Source: Microseira wollei NIES-4236 (lineage in GTDB: Bacteria; Cyanobacteriota; Cyanobacteriia; Cyanobacteriales; Aerosakkonemataceae). Taken from it: a stretch of DNA of 62,860 bases. Location: assembly GCF_020521235.1 (NCBI RefSeq), contig NZ_BLAY01000038.1:1-62860 (forward strand). The letters run 5' to 3'. The notes beneath the pieces are model-generated. The model made no database searches and was not told the origin of the DNA. It saw nothing but the letters and a program-made list of their open reading frames with translations. Made by a program: the position numbers and the translations under genes. Of this stretch, positions 8,156-16,384 are shown one piece after another. The first letter of the stretch is position 1, and the number at the start of each line of letters is the position of its first letter.

Positions 8156-10740
8156 TTAATTTTGCAAACTCTTCCGGTACTGCCATCTAATTCTACCCAA
8201 TCGCCGTCTTTTAACCATTGGGTAACGCCGGGAATGGAGACAATCGCAGGAATTCCCAACTCCCGTGCGACAATAGCAGCATGAGACAGCAAGCTACCTC
8301 TTTCTACTAACAACCCAGCGGCGGCGGGAAAGAGTAAAATCCAACCCGGATCGGTGCGTTCTGCTACTAAAATTGTACCTGGTTTTAGGGGTTCGCCTTT
8401 ATCTTCTCCTACGACTTGTTTTGGATCGGAAATGACGCGCACGGAACCTCGTACCAATCCGGGAGAACAGCCAATTCCTTGCAAGTAAGAATCGGTAATT
8501 GGGGACGGGGAAAGGTGGTTTTTAAATTGCAATCCTTGATAAACAATGCCGTGGGTTTCAAAGCGATCGGCAGGTGCTGGCATTTCCCTATATTTGGCAA
8601 ATTCTGCCTTTCTTACCCCTACCAATCCCTGCAAATCTGTACAGGTAGCCGTCCCTTCAATATATCCCAATATTTCCTCGACTTCTAAGTAAAAAATATC
8701 GCGGCAATCCTCGATTAAATTCAGGGCATAAAACCGCTTTCCTAATTCTACAAACACTCGACGGGCGCGACCAAAAACGCGGGTGCGTTCAAAGCGTAAA
8801 TTTTCGCGATCGCGCACTCGGTGGCGGGTATTTTTCAGCACCCAGTTAAACAATAATTTGCGGATTGGATTAGACCTCAACCCCCTTCTTGCTTTTAATT
8901 CTGCCGCCTTTCTTAATGGATTTTCTTTGGGTAAATTATTTTGTTTTTCGGTTGTTTGTACCTGTGCTAATTGTCCCACAGCACGCAATAAAGGCAAGGG
9001 GTCATCGTGCAGCGTGGGGCTTTCTAGTTTGAGTTCTTCTAAGCAGCGATCGCCAAATTTCTCCAAATATTGTTGATACTGCAATTTAAACTGCGGAACC
9101 CGTTCCATCGCTGACAAAATTACCTCTAAAGATTCGTCCATCAAAAAATTGACAAAAACTATATTTTCTGATATCAATCCAGCCATCTCTAGCATTCTTT
9201 GAGCCGGTTCTGTACTAATAATTCCGCCTTCGCCGCCAATTAAATCGTTTTGCAATGTGAGGGATTTATCTTTGCACCATTGTTCGGTCATGCGGCGCAA
9301 AACCCCATAGAAAATCATCGCAAAGAAATCGTTAATTAAAGGCGCATCCCAGCGAGTTATCAGTTGACGTTCCACGTGACGGTAATAAGCCGCTAACTCA
9401 TCGGTGCGTAATGCTTCTATATTAAATTGTGGCGGCAAAGCTTTAGCCAACCTTTGATAAAATTTCCGACGGCGACGAGGTAGTAGAAAATAATTTTTTA
9501 TTAAACCGACAACTGTCATTAACAGTCGCCAACTATCTTGCAAGCGATTTTGCCAGGTAGCGGCATGTAAGTCCGAGACAATACTTTCTGGTAGGGATTC
9601 TTTTAACCCCAGCATTTGTTCCATAAACCGCCGATTTACTTTAAAACCGGGCAACAAAGCTAAAACGCGATACCAACTCAGCAGGTTGTAATAAACTCTG
9701 CCTTGAATTAGCCCAATCATGCGGCTAAATGTATCGTTGTGCTGATTTATCGTATCCGTCGGAACTCCCATAAAGTAGCAGAATTGACGATAAACTTCCT
9801 CATAAGCACGACGAGCAAAACTGAAGGTAAGCGGTGTAGTAACGCCGCTATAACTTTCAGCAATATTGCTGTTATCCCACAAGTTAAATATCCCGTCTGG
9901 ATCGGGCATTTGCGCCAGGGCAGTAATCGGGCGAGATTGCAATAGGTAAAGTTGCCCGCTTTCAATTGCCCATTCAATATCTTGGGGAACTTGAAAATAT
10001 TTGCTTACCTGACGCGCCAACTCCGCTACTGCTAAAATTTGGTTATCCTTAAGAATCGGTTTTTCGCCAATAATTTGACGTTCAATAATAGACCCTTCTC
10101 GATCGACACGATAAGTATCTGCGTCGTTTTCTCCCGATACTAAAGAACTCGCTAAACCTGGAACTGCACTAACAACTGCTATACTCCTTCTTCCCGTTAC
10201 CGGATCGGCAGCAAAAGCTACTCCAGAAACTTCCGCATTCACCATTCTTTGAATCAGCACAGCAGGTGGATGGGGAATGGGAGATAAACCCAGTTCTTGA
10301 CGGTAATTGAGGACGCGAATATTAAAACCCGATCGCCAAACCGCAGCTATTTTATCGACTACATCTGCCGGTTTTACGTGCAAAAAACTATCGAATTGCC
10401 CCGCAAAAGAATGCTGCATTCCATCTTCATCACTCGCAGAAGAACGCACCGCCAACAGTTCTGCATTCGGACAAAGTTCAGCTAAAGCTTGCAGCAATTC
10501 TAATTGCACCGCTTCCCTGGGTTGGACAGTTACCAACCCTGTTTGAATTGCCTTATATTGTTGCAATGAGGTTTCGTCAAACTTCTGTTGAGTATTGACG
10601 CTATCTTCAAACGCTGCGGCAGACACAACAAACCCATTGGGAATCAGAAAACCTTCGCTTTGCAATTGTGCAATTGCCCTAGCCTTGCCTCCCATTAAAG
10701 ATGCTTTTTCTTTATCTTCCAACTGAATAATATATTTCAT
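8137..10740 (-). CDS. PEP-synthase/rifampicin-phosphotransferase-like dikinase
   Basis: 867 residues, the length of rifampicin phosphotransferases. An N-terminal PPDK_N ATP-grasp domain spans about 1-300 (GGKARAIAQLQ, LLAVRSSASDEDG, SFAGQFDSFL, VSGVAFAADPVTG, DIEWAIESGQLYLLQSRPI). A long helical middle region of about 450 residues is not recognisable and probably holds the acceptor site. The C-terminal PEP-utiliser swivelling domain has the phosphohistidine motif LLSHAAIVARELGIPAIVS and ends GDWVELDGSTGRV. The TIM-barrel PEP/pyruvate domain of real PEP synthases is absent. Family chemistry: ATP gives its beta-phosphate, via His, to a hydroxyl or carboxyl acceptor. The acceptor here is unknown; the flanking UbiA and DUF3419 genes suggest a lipid or isoprenoid substrate. 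Confidence 0.82.
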   Translation of the reverse strand: MKYIIQLEDKEKASLMGGKARAIAQLQSEGFLIPNGFVVSAAAFEDSVNTQQKFDETSLQQYKAIQTGLVTVQPREAVQLELLQALAELCPNAELLAVRSSASDEDGMQHSFAGQFDSFLHVKPADVVDKIAAVWRSGFNIRVLNYRQELGLSPIPHPPAVLIQRMVNAEVSGVAFAADPVTGRRSIAVVSAVPGLASSLVSGENDADTYRVDREGSIIERQIIGEKPILKDNQILAVAELARQVSKYFQVPQDIEWAIESGQLYLLQSRPITALAQMPDPDGIFNLWDNSNIAESYSGVTTPLTFSFARRAYEEVYRQFCYFMGVPTDTINQHNDTFSRMIGLIQGRVYYNLLSWYRVLALLPGFKVNRRFMEQMLGLKESLPESIVSDLHAATWQNRLQDSWRLLMTVVGLIKNYFLLPRRRRKFYQRLAKALPPQFNIEALRTDELAAYYRHVERQLITRWDAPLINDFFAMIFYGVLRRMTEQWCKDKSLTLQNDLIGGEGGIISTEPAQRMLEMAGLISENIVFVNFLMDESLEVILSAMERVPQFKLQYQQYLEKFGDRCLEELKLESPTLHDDPLPLLRAVGQLAQVQTTEKQNNLPKENPLRKAAELKARRGLRSNPIRKLLFNWVLKNTRHRVRDRENLRFERTRVFGRARRVFVELGKRFYALNLIEDCRDIFYLEVEEILGYIEGTATCTDLQGLVGVRKAEFAKYREMPAPADRFETHGIVYQGLQFKNHLSPSPITDSYLQGIGCSPGLVRGSVRVISDPKQVVGEDKGEPLKPGTILVAERTDPGWILLFPAAAGLLVERGSLLSHAAIVARELGIPAIVSIPGVTQWLKDGDWVELDGSTGRVCKINVMGNG

Positions 10741-10831
10741 TTGAAATCCGTTTAATTATAAGAATTCGCCCAATATCTTACTAGCTTCCCCCCAGAAGAA
10801 TACCCAATCAACGAACCACAGAGATAAGAAT

Positions 10832-10880
10832 AGCCTGCGTAGGCAGGCTTTGTTTGTATAGCGGCAGACTTGAGTCTGCC
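10832..10880. repeat. Two-hairpin repeat, copy A1
   Basis: Stem A is AGCCTGCG-TAGGCAGGCT (10832-10849). The linker is TTGTTTGTATAGC. Stem B is GGCAGACT-TG-AGTCTGCC (10863-10880). Copies A2 (39286), A3 (43675) and A4 (53004, inverted) keep the linker and the pairing while changing the stem sequences. It lies in the gap upstream of the dikinase-like gene and downstream of ubiA. Confidence 0.85.
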
Positions 10881-10886
10881 AGATAC

Positions 10887-11789
10887 TTACAAACGCAACA
10901 AAAGCGGAACAATACCTAAACAGAGATATACAAGCAGCGTCCACAGTGCAGTCATTGCCTCGATCAGTTTAGCGCGTTTGGTAACGGGTTTTTGCAGAAA
11001 AAGCCACCCTACCCCTACCACACTAGCCAATAATATGCCTAAAAGCCAACTAACCGGGGTGGTAAAGTTAATTTGGGATGCGGCGATGGAGGCGGCGATC
11101 GCACTCAACCCCAACACCCACATCCAAGCTACCACAGCCTTTCCCATTCCCCAAATCGCGCTATAAGTCTCTACCCCGAATTCTTCACCTTCAGGCGCAC
11201 GAATTTTCCGCCCAATTTCAATTGCCGTCCCGGTAAAAAAACTCGCCCCTAAAAACCAAAAAATCCTAGCATTCGGTGCATTTCCCACAACTAACCAATC
11301 GCAAGCACTTGCATACAAATTAATCAGCGGTACGTAAACTAAATGACTCAACATATATGCCAAAGGATGCACCTTTAACCAATCGCGCACAAAGAATTCT
11401 TTGCACATTAACCCAAAGTAACACCACACCAAACCCAACAACAAAGCCAAACTCGGTGATAGCCAAAAAGCCAAACCTAGCTGAATAATAGCAGTCCCAA
11501 CACCCAGCCAACCCAACTCGCGCAAACTGACTAAACCTCTAGGAACAGGACGATATGGACGGTATCGCGCATCATCTGCAAAATCTTTAAACTCATCCGC
11601 GATTCGCATTTGTAAAAAGAAGAGAAACACGCTGACAAATGCCACCACCATTGCAGCTATACTCGGCATTCTCCTCCCATGTATCAGCACCGAGTAACTA
11701 ACCGCCGAAATACTAAAAACTGCAATCGGCAATCCATGTTTCAGAACCGGGAAGCGTTCTTTTTGATAAACCCACCATCGATTAACCAT
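10887..11789 (-). CDS. UbiA-family membrane prenyltransferase
   Basis: 300 residues with about eight or nine hydrophobic helices. The first UbiA catalytic loop is present as FFLQMRIADEFKDFADDARY followed by YRPYRPVPRG, giving the Asp-rich motif and the downstream Arg residues that bind prenyl diphosphate and Mg2+. The second loop is EIGRKIRAPEGEEFGVETYS, with Glu where classic UbiA proteins have DxxxD. This points to a divergent subgroup, not ubiquinone, menaquinone, heme or chlorophyll enzymes. UbiA enzymes attach a polyprenyl chain to an aromatic or polar acceptor within the membrane. It sits between the small membrane-protein gene and the dikinase-like gene on the same strand. Confidence 0.85.
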   Translation of the reverse strand: MVNRWWVYQKERFPVLKHGLPIAVFSISAVSYSVLIHGRRMPSIAAMVVAFVSVFLFFLQMRIADEFKDFADDARYRPYRPVPRGLVSLRELGWLGVGTAIIQLGLAFWLSPSLALLLGLVWCYFGLMCKEFFVRDWLKVHPLAYMLSHLVYVPLINLYASACDWLVVGNAPNARIFWFLGASFFTGTAIEIGRKIRAPEGEEFGVETYSAIWGMGKAVVAWMWVLGLSAIAASIAASQINFTTPVSWLLGILLASVVGVGWLFLQKPVTKRAKLIEAMTALWTLLVYLCLGIVPLLLRL

Positions 11790-11802
11790 ATATTTTAATT
11801 GG

Positions 11803-11866
11803 TTTGTAGTAAGGACTTTAGTCCTTATTTGCGAACTTTGGCGGGACTAAAGTCCCTACTACAAAC
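11803..11866. repeat. Nested palindromes (TAAGGACTTTAGTCCTTA / GGGACTAAAGTCCC)
   Basis: Two inner palindromes, 11810-11827 and 11843-11856, sit between outer arms TTTGTAGT and ACTACAAA, so the whole segment can fold back. It lies in the intergenic gap just upstream of ubiA. The form resembles other cyanobacterial palindromic repeats. Confidence 0.75.
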
Positions 11867-11877
11867 AAAGAAGTTTA

Positions 11878-12366
11878 TTATTCATTCCCTTCAAATCTTC
11901 GCCTTAGATTCACATTTGCCAGTCCTTGCGCTAGTTCAATTTCTTCATTACTCCAACCTTGGGATTGCAAGCGGCTAGCAATTTGCGTATCGCTAAAACC
12001 ACGCTCCTTTGCTTTTACCGTATAATCAACCAAAGCTAATTCTGTAGTAGATAACCTTTCTTGCGGGCGACTTTCACCGCTCGTTTCTCCCTCGGTTGAG
12101 GTAAGATTTTCAGTGACTATACCTGCAAACTTCACAATTCCCCAAATACCTCCTACTATTACTATACCTATCAACCAGGCAAAGCAAAGCCAAATTACTA
12201 GCCCAATTCCTAGCGTACAAATTGTTAATGAAATTAACATAGATACAGCAGCTTGTATGCTTCCAGCCGTTACTGCCATCAAAATCAAAAGAACTACACT
12301 ACCTACAGCTACACTGTTTACGGACAATTCTCCCCTAAAAAATAGAAATCTTTTTTCTTCGTTCAT
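11878..12366 (-). CDS. Small two-helix membrane protein with C-terminal helical motif
   Basis: 162 residues. Two long hydrophobic segments occupy about residues 16-45 and 48-82. A polar linker rich in Thr, Ser and Glu follows, then a C-terminal piece ALVDYTVKAKERGFSDTQIA, continuing to a GWSNEEIELAQ segment. The pattern G-[FM]-S-D-x-Q-I ... L ... GW ... I is a short helical motif seen at the ends of many bacterial membrane proteins; its function is not established. The gene ends about 90 bases before ubiA and starts 10 bases after the end of the duplicated-fold membrane gene, so it is very likely cotranscribed with it. It has no recognisable enzyme motif and may be an assembly or docking partner for the cluster enzymes. 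Confidence 0.65.
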   Translation of the reverse strand: MNEEKRFLFFRGELSVNSVAVGSVVLLILMAVTAGSIQAAVSMLISLTICTLGIGLVIWLCFAWLIGIVIVGGIWGIVKFAGIVTENLTSTEGETSGESRPQERLSTTELALVDYTVKAKERGFSDTQIASRLQSQGWSNEEIELAQGLANVNLRRRFEGNE

Positions 12367-12375
12367 TTCATCACC

Positions 12376-13401
12376 TTATAATCGATTATCAAGCGTTGTT
12401 TCCCAATAGCGAATGAAAGCAATAATCAAAGCCATATAGAAAGGTATGGCAAAGGTTATTTCCACAGGTAGGTTAGTAATTGGTGTCTTGAAACCAATAT
12501 AACTTTTAACGGCAGTTTCGCCATAAACCCGGTAACCATTGATAATTAGCCAAGACTCTAGAGGCCAAACTAAGGCACTGGTAATCATCAAAGCAATGCC
12601 AAATCTTTGGATGATAGGGTAGTGGATGAAAAATCTGGCGATCGCTACCGCTGCTACTCCAATTATCAGCACCCACGCTGCGATCAGTATTATACTAATA
12701 TCGTGAAAAACATAAGACCACTGCGGAAATTTTTCATTCCTCACCATCGGCTCAATCATTACTTCAAATAAAAACACTCCTAGAAATGCAATCAACAAAC
12801 TTCGCCACCATTTTCTACCCTTTACAGGTATTAACAACTCGTCGTCAATCACAAAACTCCAATACTTATAAAATGCGATGACCAATCCCGTAAACACAGG
12901 TATATAGTAAAGCACTTCTATCGGCACTCCCAAGATAAAAATGCCCGAAATAGCCTGTAAAACTTCAGGAGCATAACTGCGAACCCCGATATTTACAACA
13001 ATCATTTCTAATGGTATAATTAGCGCGGTTAATATTCCCAGATCAACCCCAAATTTTTTCCATTCTTTCCAATGTTCTAAAAACTTATCTACTAACAGCA
13101 CAACACTCAAAATCAACGATGTCCAGCCAATCGTCAAAATCCAACTAACATCGTGGTAAACATACGCCCACTGTCCCATTTTGTAGTTATTCCACATGGG
13201 AGAAGTGAATAGTTCAAAAATTAACACTCCCACACTCATCACCAAAAATCGCAGCCATATTTTATCTTTGACTTTCCGCAGTATAAAAAAACTTGCGCCC
13301 ACCCCAGCAAATATAAAAGCCTCAAACAAAATAATGGGTAACGTAGCATTTTTATCGAAGCTGCAATTGGCTAAAAGCGGGTAATAAAGTGTTGTCATCA
13401 T
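12376..13401 (-). CDS. Polytopic membrane protein with internal duplication, weakly lycopene-cyclase-like
   Basis: 341 residues, about ten hydrophobic helices, and a clear internal repeat. Half 1 has FELFTSPMW...QWAYVYHDVSWIL, then PLEMIVVNIGVRSY and ILGVPIEVLYYIPVF; half 2 has FEVMIEPMV...QWSYVFHDISIIL, then PLESWLIINGYRVY and NLPVEITFAIPFY. The conserved points are a QW(A/S)YV(Y/F)HD(V/I)S motif, a PLE motif and a P(I/V)E motif. The P-x-E motifs followed by aromatic helices recall bacterial CrtY(c,d)-type lycopene cyclase repeats, but the likeness is weak and a cyclase function should not be assumed. Paired HD and PE residues near membrane faces suggest an active site. It lies between the radical SAM gene and the small membrane gene (10-base gap). 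Confidence 0.65.
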   Translation of the reverse strand: MMTTLYYPLLANCSFDKNATLPIILFEAFIFAGVGASFFILRKVKDKIWLRFLVMSVGVLIFELFTSPMWNNYKMGQWAYVYHDVSWILTIGWTSLILSVVLLVDKFLEHWKEWKKFGVDLGILTALIIPLEMIVVNIGVRSYAPEVLQAISGIFILGVPIEVLYYIPVFTGLVIAFYKYWSFVIDDELLIPVKGRKWWRSLLIAFLGVFLFEVMIEPMVRNEKFPQWSYVFHDISIILIAAWVLIIGVAAVAIARFFIHYPIIQRFGIALMITSALVWPLESWLIINGYRVYGETAVKSYIGFKTPITNLPVEITFAIPFYMALIIAFIRYWETTLDNRL

Positions 13402-13404
13402 AGG

Positions 13405-13440
13405 GTAATTGGGAATTGCTAATTGTTAATTGCTAATTGC
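13405..13440. repeat. Heptamer repeats between cluster genes
   Basis: Short run of TAATTGC-type 7-bp units in the 39-base gap between the radical SAM and duplicated membrane genes. It does not interrupt the presumed operon. Confidence 0.7.
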
Positions 13441-14595
13441 TTAGGGAGCGTTTAAATTTCCGCCGGATACTGTTTCTTTTTGGCGAAATTCCGAGTCTTT
13501 AATTTTGCATCCTCCCCACTTCGCTTGACAAAATTCGGGTAAAGTAGTCAACCTTTCCCAGATTTTCCACAGCGGTGCTTCTAAAATGTTGCCAAATTTA
13601 GCATGATTGAAATCGCAAGACATAATATCCCCGTAAGGAGAAACGTAGAAGTAACTCGTACCGCAGGAACATCCAACGCTACGATGACTGGTAAAGTACC
13701 CAAAGAAAACTACTCCCGGATAACTGGGATTTTGATTGTATTTTTTAGCTGACTGAATCATCTCTTCTATCCAGTCATTATTATCTACTAAATCTTGCCG
13801 TTCTTTATATCTTCCAGTCGGTAATGCATCAAAAACCAGCACTTCGTGAATCCCGATCTTTTTCCCTAATTTGACAATTCTGTCTAATTCTCCATCGTGA
13901 TAAGCTTCAGGGGTTATAGTTGTAGCAATTCCTGTGGAAAATCCTAATTTTTTAGCTTTTTCAATTCCTCTAATCGCTCTGTTAAATAAACCCGGTTGCT
14001 GGCGGAATTGGTCGTGCTTTTCAGGAGTAGCCGCATCAATGCTAATATAAATGCTATCCAATCCGGCTTTTTTTAATTCTGCTGCTCGTTGTTCTAAATG
14101 CCAGCCGTTTGTAAACATAATAGTCGTCGATAAATCTTTATCAACGGCTTTTATTATTTCTGGCAAGTCTTTTCTTAACAGCGGTTCGCCTCCGACAAAG
14201 TTAATCACAGACACTCCCAAATCTTGCGCGTCTTTAATTAATTTTTTCGCTTGGGCTAGCGTTAAAATATTTCTATCTTTTTCTTCTACCGCTGTAAAAA
14301 AACTACAATGCTCGCAAGCGGCGTTGCAGATATCGTTGACAGCAAAACTCATCAAGTTGGGCAAGTTTTTATTTTGAATCGTGCGATATAAGGCGCGAGC
14401 AATAAAATTAGACGCTGGCTTGCTGAATAATGCTGGCGTTGATAAAGAATACACTGGATAGCCGTTGCGGAAATGTATAATTTTGTTATGATTTAAGTAG
14501 ATTTTGTAAAGTATTTTGACAAAATCTTGACTGTAATCTAAAGCTTTAGTAGCTAAAAACCATTTGAGGCGGAGGTTGGTAAAAAAAGAGTGCAT
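13441..14595 (-). CDS. Radical SAM protein with SPASM-like C-terminus
   Basis: 384 residues. The radical SAM cluster motif is CNAACEHC (CxxxCxxC), followed by the expected GGEPLLRKDLPEII (SAM-binding GGE), FTNGWHL and SIDAATPEKHD. The C-terminal part has further cysteines (VGCSCGTS, MSCDFNHAKFGN, then CQAKWGGC), the pattern of a SPASM/twitch domain that holds an auxiliary iron-sulfur cluster. An N-terminal extension of about 90 residues is specific to this protein. Such enzymes do radical chemistry on peptides, lipids or small molecules. As the first gene of the seven-gene minus-strand run it may carry out the committed radical step. It is not obviously HpnH. Confidence 0.85.
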   Translation of the reverse strand: MHSFFTNLRLKWFLATKALDYSQDFVKILYKIYLNHNKIIHFRNGYPVYSLSTPALFSKPASNFIARALYRTIQNKNLPNLMSFAVNDICNAACEHCSFFTAVEEKDRNILTLAQAKKLIKDAQDLGVSVINFVGGEPLLRKDLPEIIKAVDKDLSTTIMFTNGWHLEQRAAELKKAGLDSIYISIDAATPEKHDQFRQQPGLFNRAIRGIEKAKKLGFSTGIATTITPEAYHDGELDRIVKLGKKIGIHEVLVFDALPTGRYKERQDLVDNNDWIEEMIQSAKKYNQNPSYPGVVFFGYFTSHRSVGCSCGTSYFYVSPYGDIMSCDFNHAKFGNILEAPLWKIWERLTTLPEFCQAKWGGCKIKDSEFRQKETVSGGNLNAP

Positions 14596-14950
14596 GACAA
14601 ATATTTAAATTAAATAAATTCCTCCTGGTTTCATATTAAGCACAGATCTTAAAGATAATTTTGGCGATCGCAATGATTTAATCTTTGTTTTTGATAGTAA
14701 AAGAATAGTTAAACATAAAGCTGAAAAAACTGTGGTTCGGTATTGCAAGTATAAAAGCGTTGAGGCAGAAGTAGGAAGCTCCGAGCGGGTGTATAGCCCC
14801 TCGTAGTTGCGATGCACGCACTTTTTAGCGAGAGGTGATGATCGATCGTCACCAGCTGCTGCCAAATCATGGTATTGTTCAACCCAGTTTCAACTGTGAA
14901 CTTATACAACTCCCAACCCCCACCCGACGTGACTAGCAAACAATCTGCTG
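14596..14950. other. Intergenic; probable relic of a TnpB element right end
   Basis: No gene recognised. At about 14759-14810 the sequence GAGGCAGAAGTAGGAAGCTCC is followed by an imperfect hairpin (CGAGCGGG...CCCCTCG) and GTAGTT, which resembles the 3' end of TnpB guide RNAs and IS right ends (compare 3567-3596). No tnpB sequence is left upstream of it. The remainder is probably the promoter region of the radical SAM cluster and the left flank of the IscB element. Confidence 0.4.
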
Positions 14951-15215
14951 CTGTTGCTACCTAAAACAGGAGAAACCGAGAATCAGCAACCCCGCTCTCC
15001 CATAGACGGGGCAAGAGGCGTAAGTTTTGAAGCCGTGCTGACCAGCCTCAGACTTTCCTTGTCTACGTTTTTTAAGTCATGACACCTTGGGATGCGTCGC
15101 TAGTCCCTTGCCCTGTCGCTAATCGTTAAACAGTTCTAAGGTCACTGGAACAGTGCGGTTGGTGCAAAAAGCTTAGAAAACATTGGCGAAGCGAACATTA
15201 CCCGTTCTACGGAGA
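14950..15215 (+). ncRNA. Putative omega RNA of the IscB system
   Basis: IscB proteins use a guide RNA encoded just upstream of the iscB frame, with the guide at its 5' end taken from the flank of the element. This ~265-base gene-free stretch directly before iscB is rich in short stems, for example CCCCG...CGGGG at about 14992-15009. It ends with structured GC-rich sequence right up to the ribosome site GGAG of iscB. Boundaries are a guess; placement relies on the known locus layout, not on a covariance model. Confidence 0.5.
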
Positions 15216-15221
15216 TTCTCA

Positions 15222-15794
15222 ATGTCCAATTTTGTATTTGTCGTTGATACGAATCAGCGACCGCTCAGTCCAGTGCATCCGGGTACGGCACGTCACCTGT
15301 TAACTCAGGGGAAAGCCGCCGTGTTTCGTCGCTATCCGTTCTGCATCATCCTGAAAGAAGCCTATACCGATGTCACCGTACAGGACTTGGAACTCAAACT
15401 AGATCCAGGCTCCAAAGTCACGGGAATTGCTATCAAGTTCGGCAAGAAAATCATTTTTCTTGCCGAACTACAACATCGGGGTCAACAAATCAAGGATGCG
15501 CTTTTATCCCGTCGTCAACTGCGACGAGGAAGACGAAGCCGTAAGGCCCGATATCGCAAAGCACGATTCCTCAACCGCACAAGTCCTGGTGGGTGGTTGG
15601 CTCCTAGCCTTCAGCATCGGGTTGAAACAACGATGACATGGGTCAATAAATTCATTCGACTGGCACCTATCAGTTCAATTGTTCAAGAGCTAGTCAGATT
15701 TGACCTACAACTGATGCAGAATCCTGAAATCTCAGGGGTGTTGTATCAGCAGGGAGAATTGCAAGGCTGCGAGGTCAGAGAATACTTACTGAAC
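15222..15794 (+). CDS. iscB: IscB RNA-guided nuclease, exon 1 (N-terminal part)
   Basis: The start ATG at 15222 is preceded by CTACGGAGATTCTCA (GGAG ribosome site). These 191 codons match the first half of IscB. The PLMP-like start is PLSPVHPGTARHLLTQGKA; RuvC-I is LKLDPGSKVTGIAI with the catalytic Asp about residue 61. An Arg-rich bridge helix follows at about 97-118 (RRQLRRGRRSRKARYRKARF), then RuvC-II SSIVQELVRFD with Glu about residue 156, and GVLYQQGELQG and VREYLLN. In intact IscB the next residues are KWxRxCAYC of the HNH domain. Here the frame runs into GTGCGACCCG, the 5' end of a group II intron, and stops 16 codons later. Removing the intron restores one 425-residue reading frame with exon 2. 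Confidence 0.9.
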
Positions 15795-16384
15795 GTGCGA
15801 CCCGTTCGTCATAAACCGTATCACGGGGGACTGGCGGCATAGGTCAATAGTGAGTGCCTAAATCTCACTACGAACCTTGACAACTTGGTGTTCATGAGAG
15901 TGAAAGTCTCTCCTCACAGACGCAAGTGATGACAGCATCACCCCTACCCAAGAAATTAGCAACTTCAGGGGTAAAGCGGGGCGAAAAGGAGGTAATCGGC
16001 AACCTAAGTCGAAATCCCTTCGAGCAAGAATCCATGAGCAGCGAAAGCAAAGATGTGGCTGAACCGCCGTTAGGTATAACCAGCGAAATTAGGTTGATTA
16101 CGCTGGGAGACCCAAAAGGGCAAGGATAAGGGGCTGGCGTGTTTCTAAGACGACCAGTATGCCTTCCCAACAAACCCGGTGGATAGCATCGCTCTAAAGA
16201 TTCAACCAATGGACACCAGGAACGGGTTAACCCTCTATCACCTCTTAGAAAGGTCGATTTACTAAGTAGGTGCTAACCAGATGGCGATCGGGGGTGGGAT
16301 TGAATCAGAAGCCAATGCCCTGAGTAATGTCAGGGATATGCCGACAGATTCACAGTTGTTTGGACGATAAAGGTGTAAGTAGCA

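Noticed and set aside
12376-13401. Calling the duplicated membrane protein a lycopene cyclase
   Set aside because: Only the P-x-E pattern and helices agree; no carotenoid genes are near, so a firm call is not supported.
14605-14939. Two minus-strand frames of 76 and 86 codons before iscB
   Set aside because: They overlap each other and a probable TnpB right-end relic; no family resemblance or good ribosome site.
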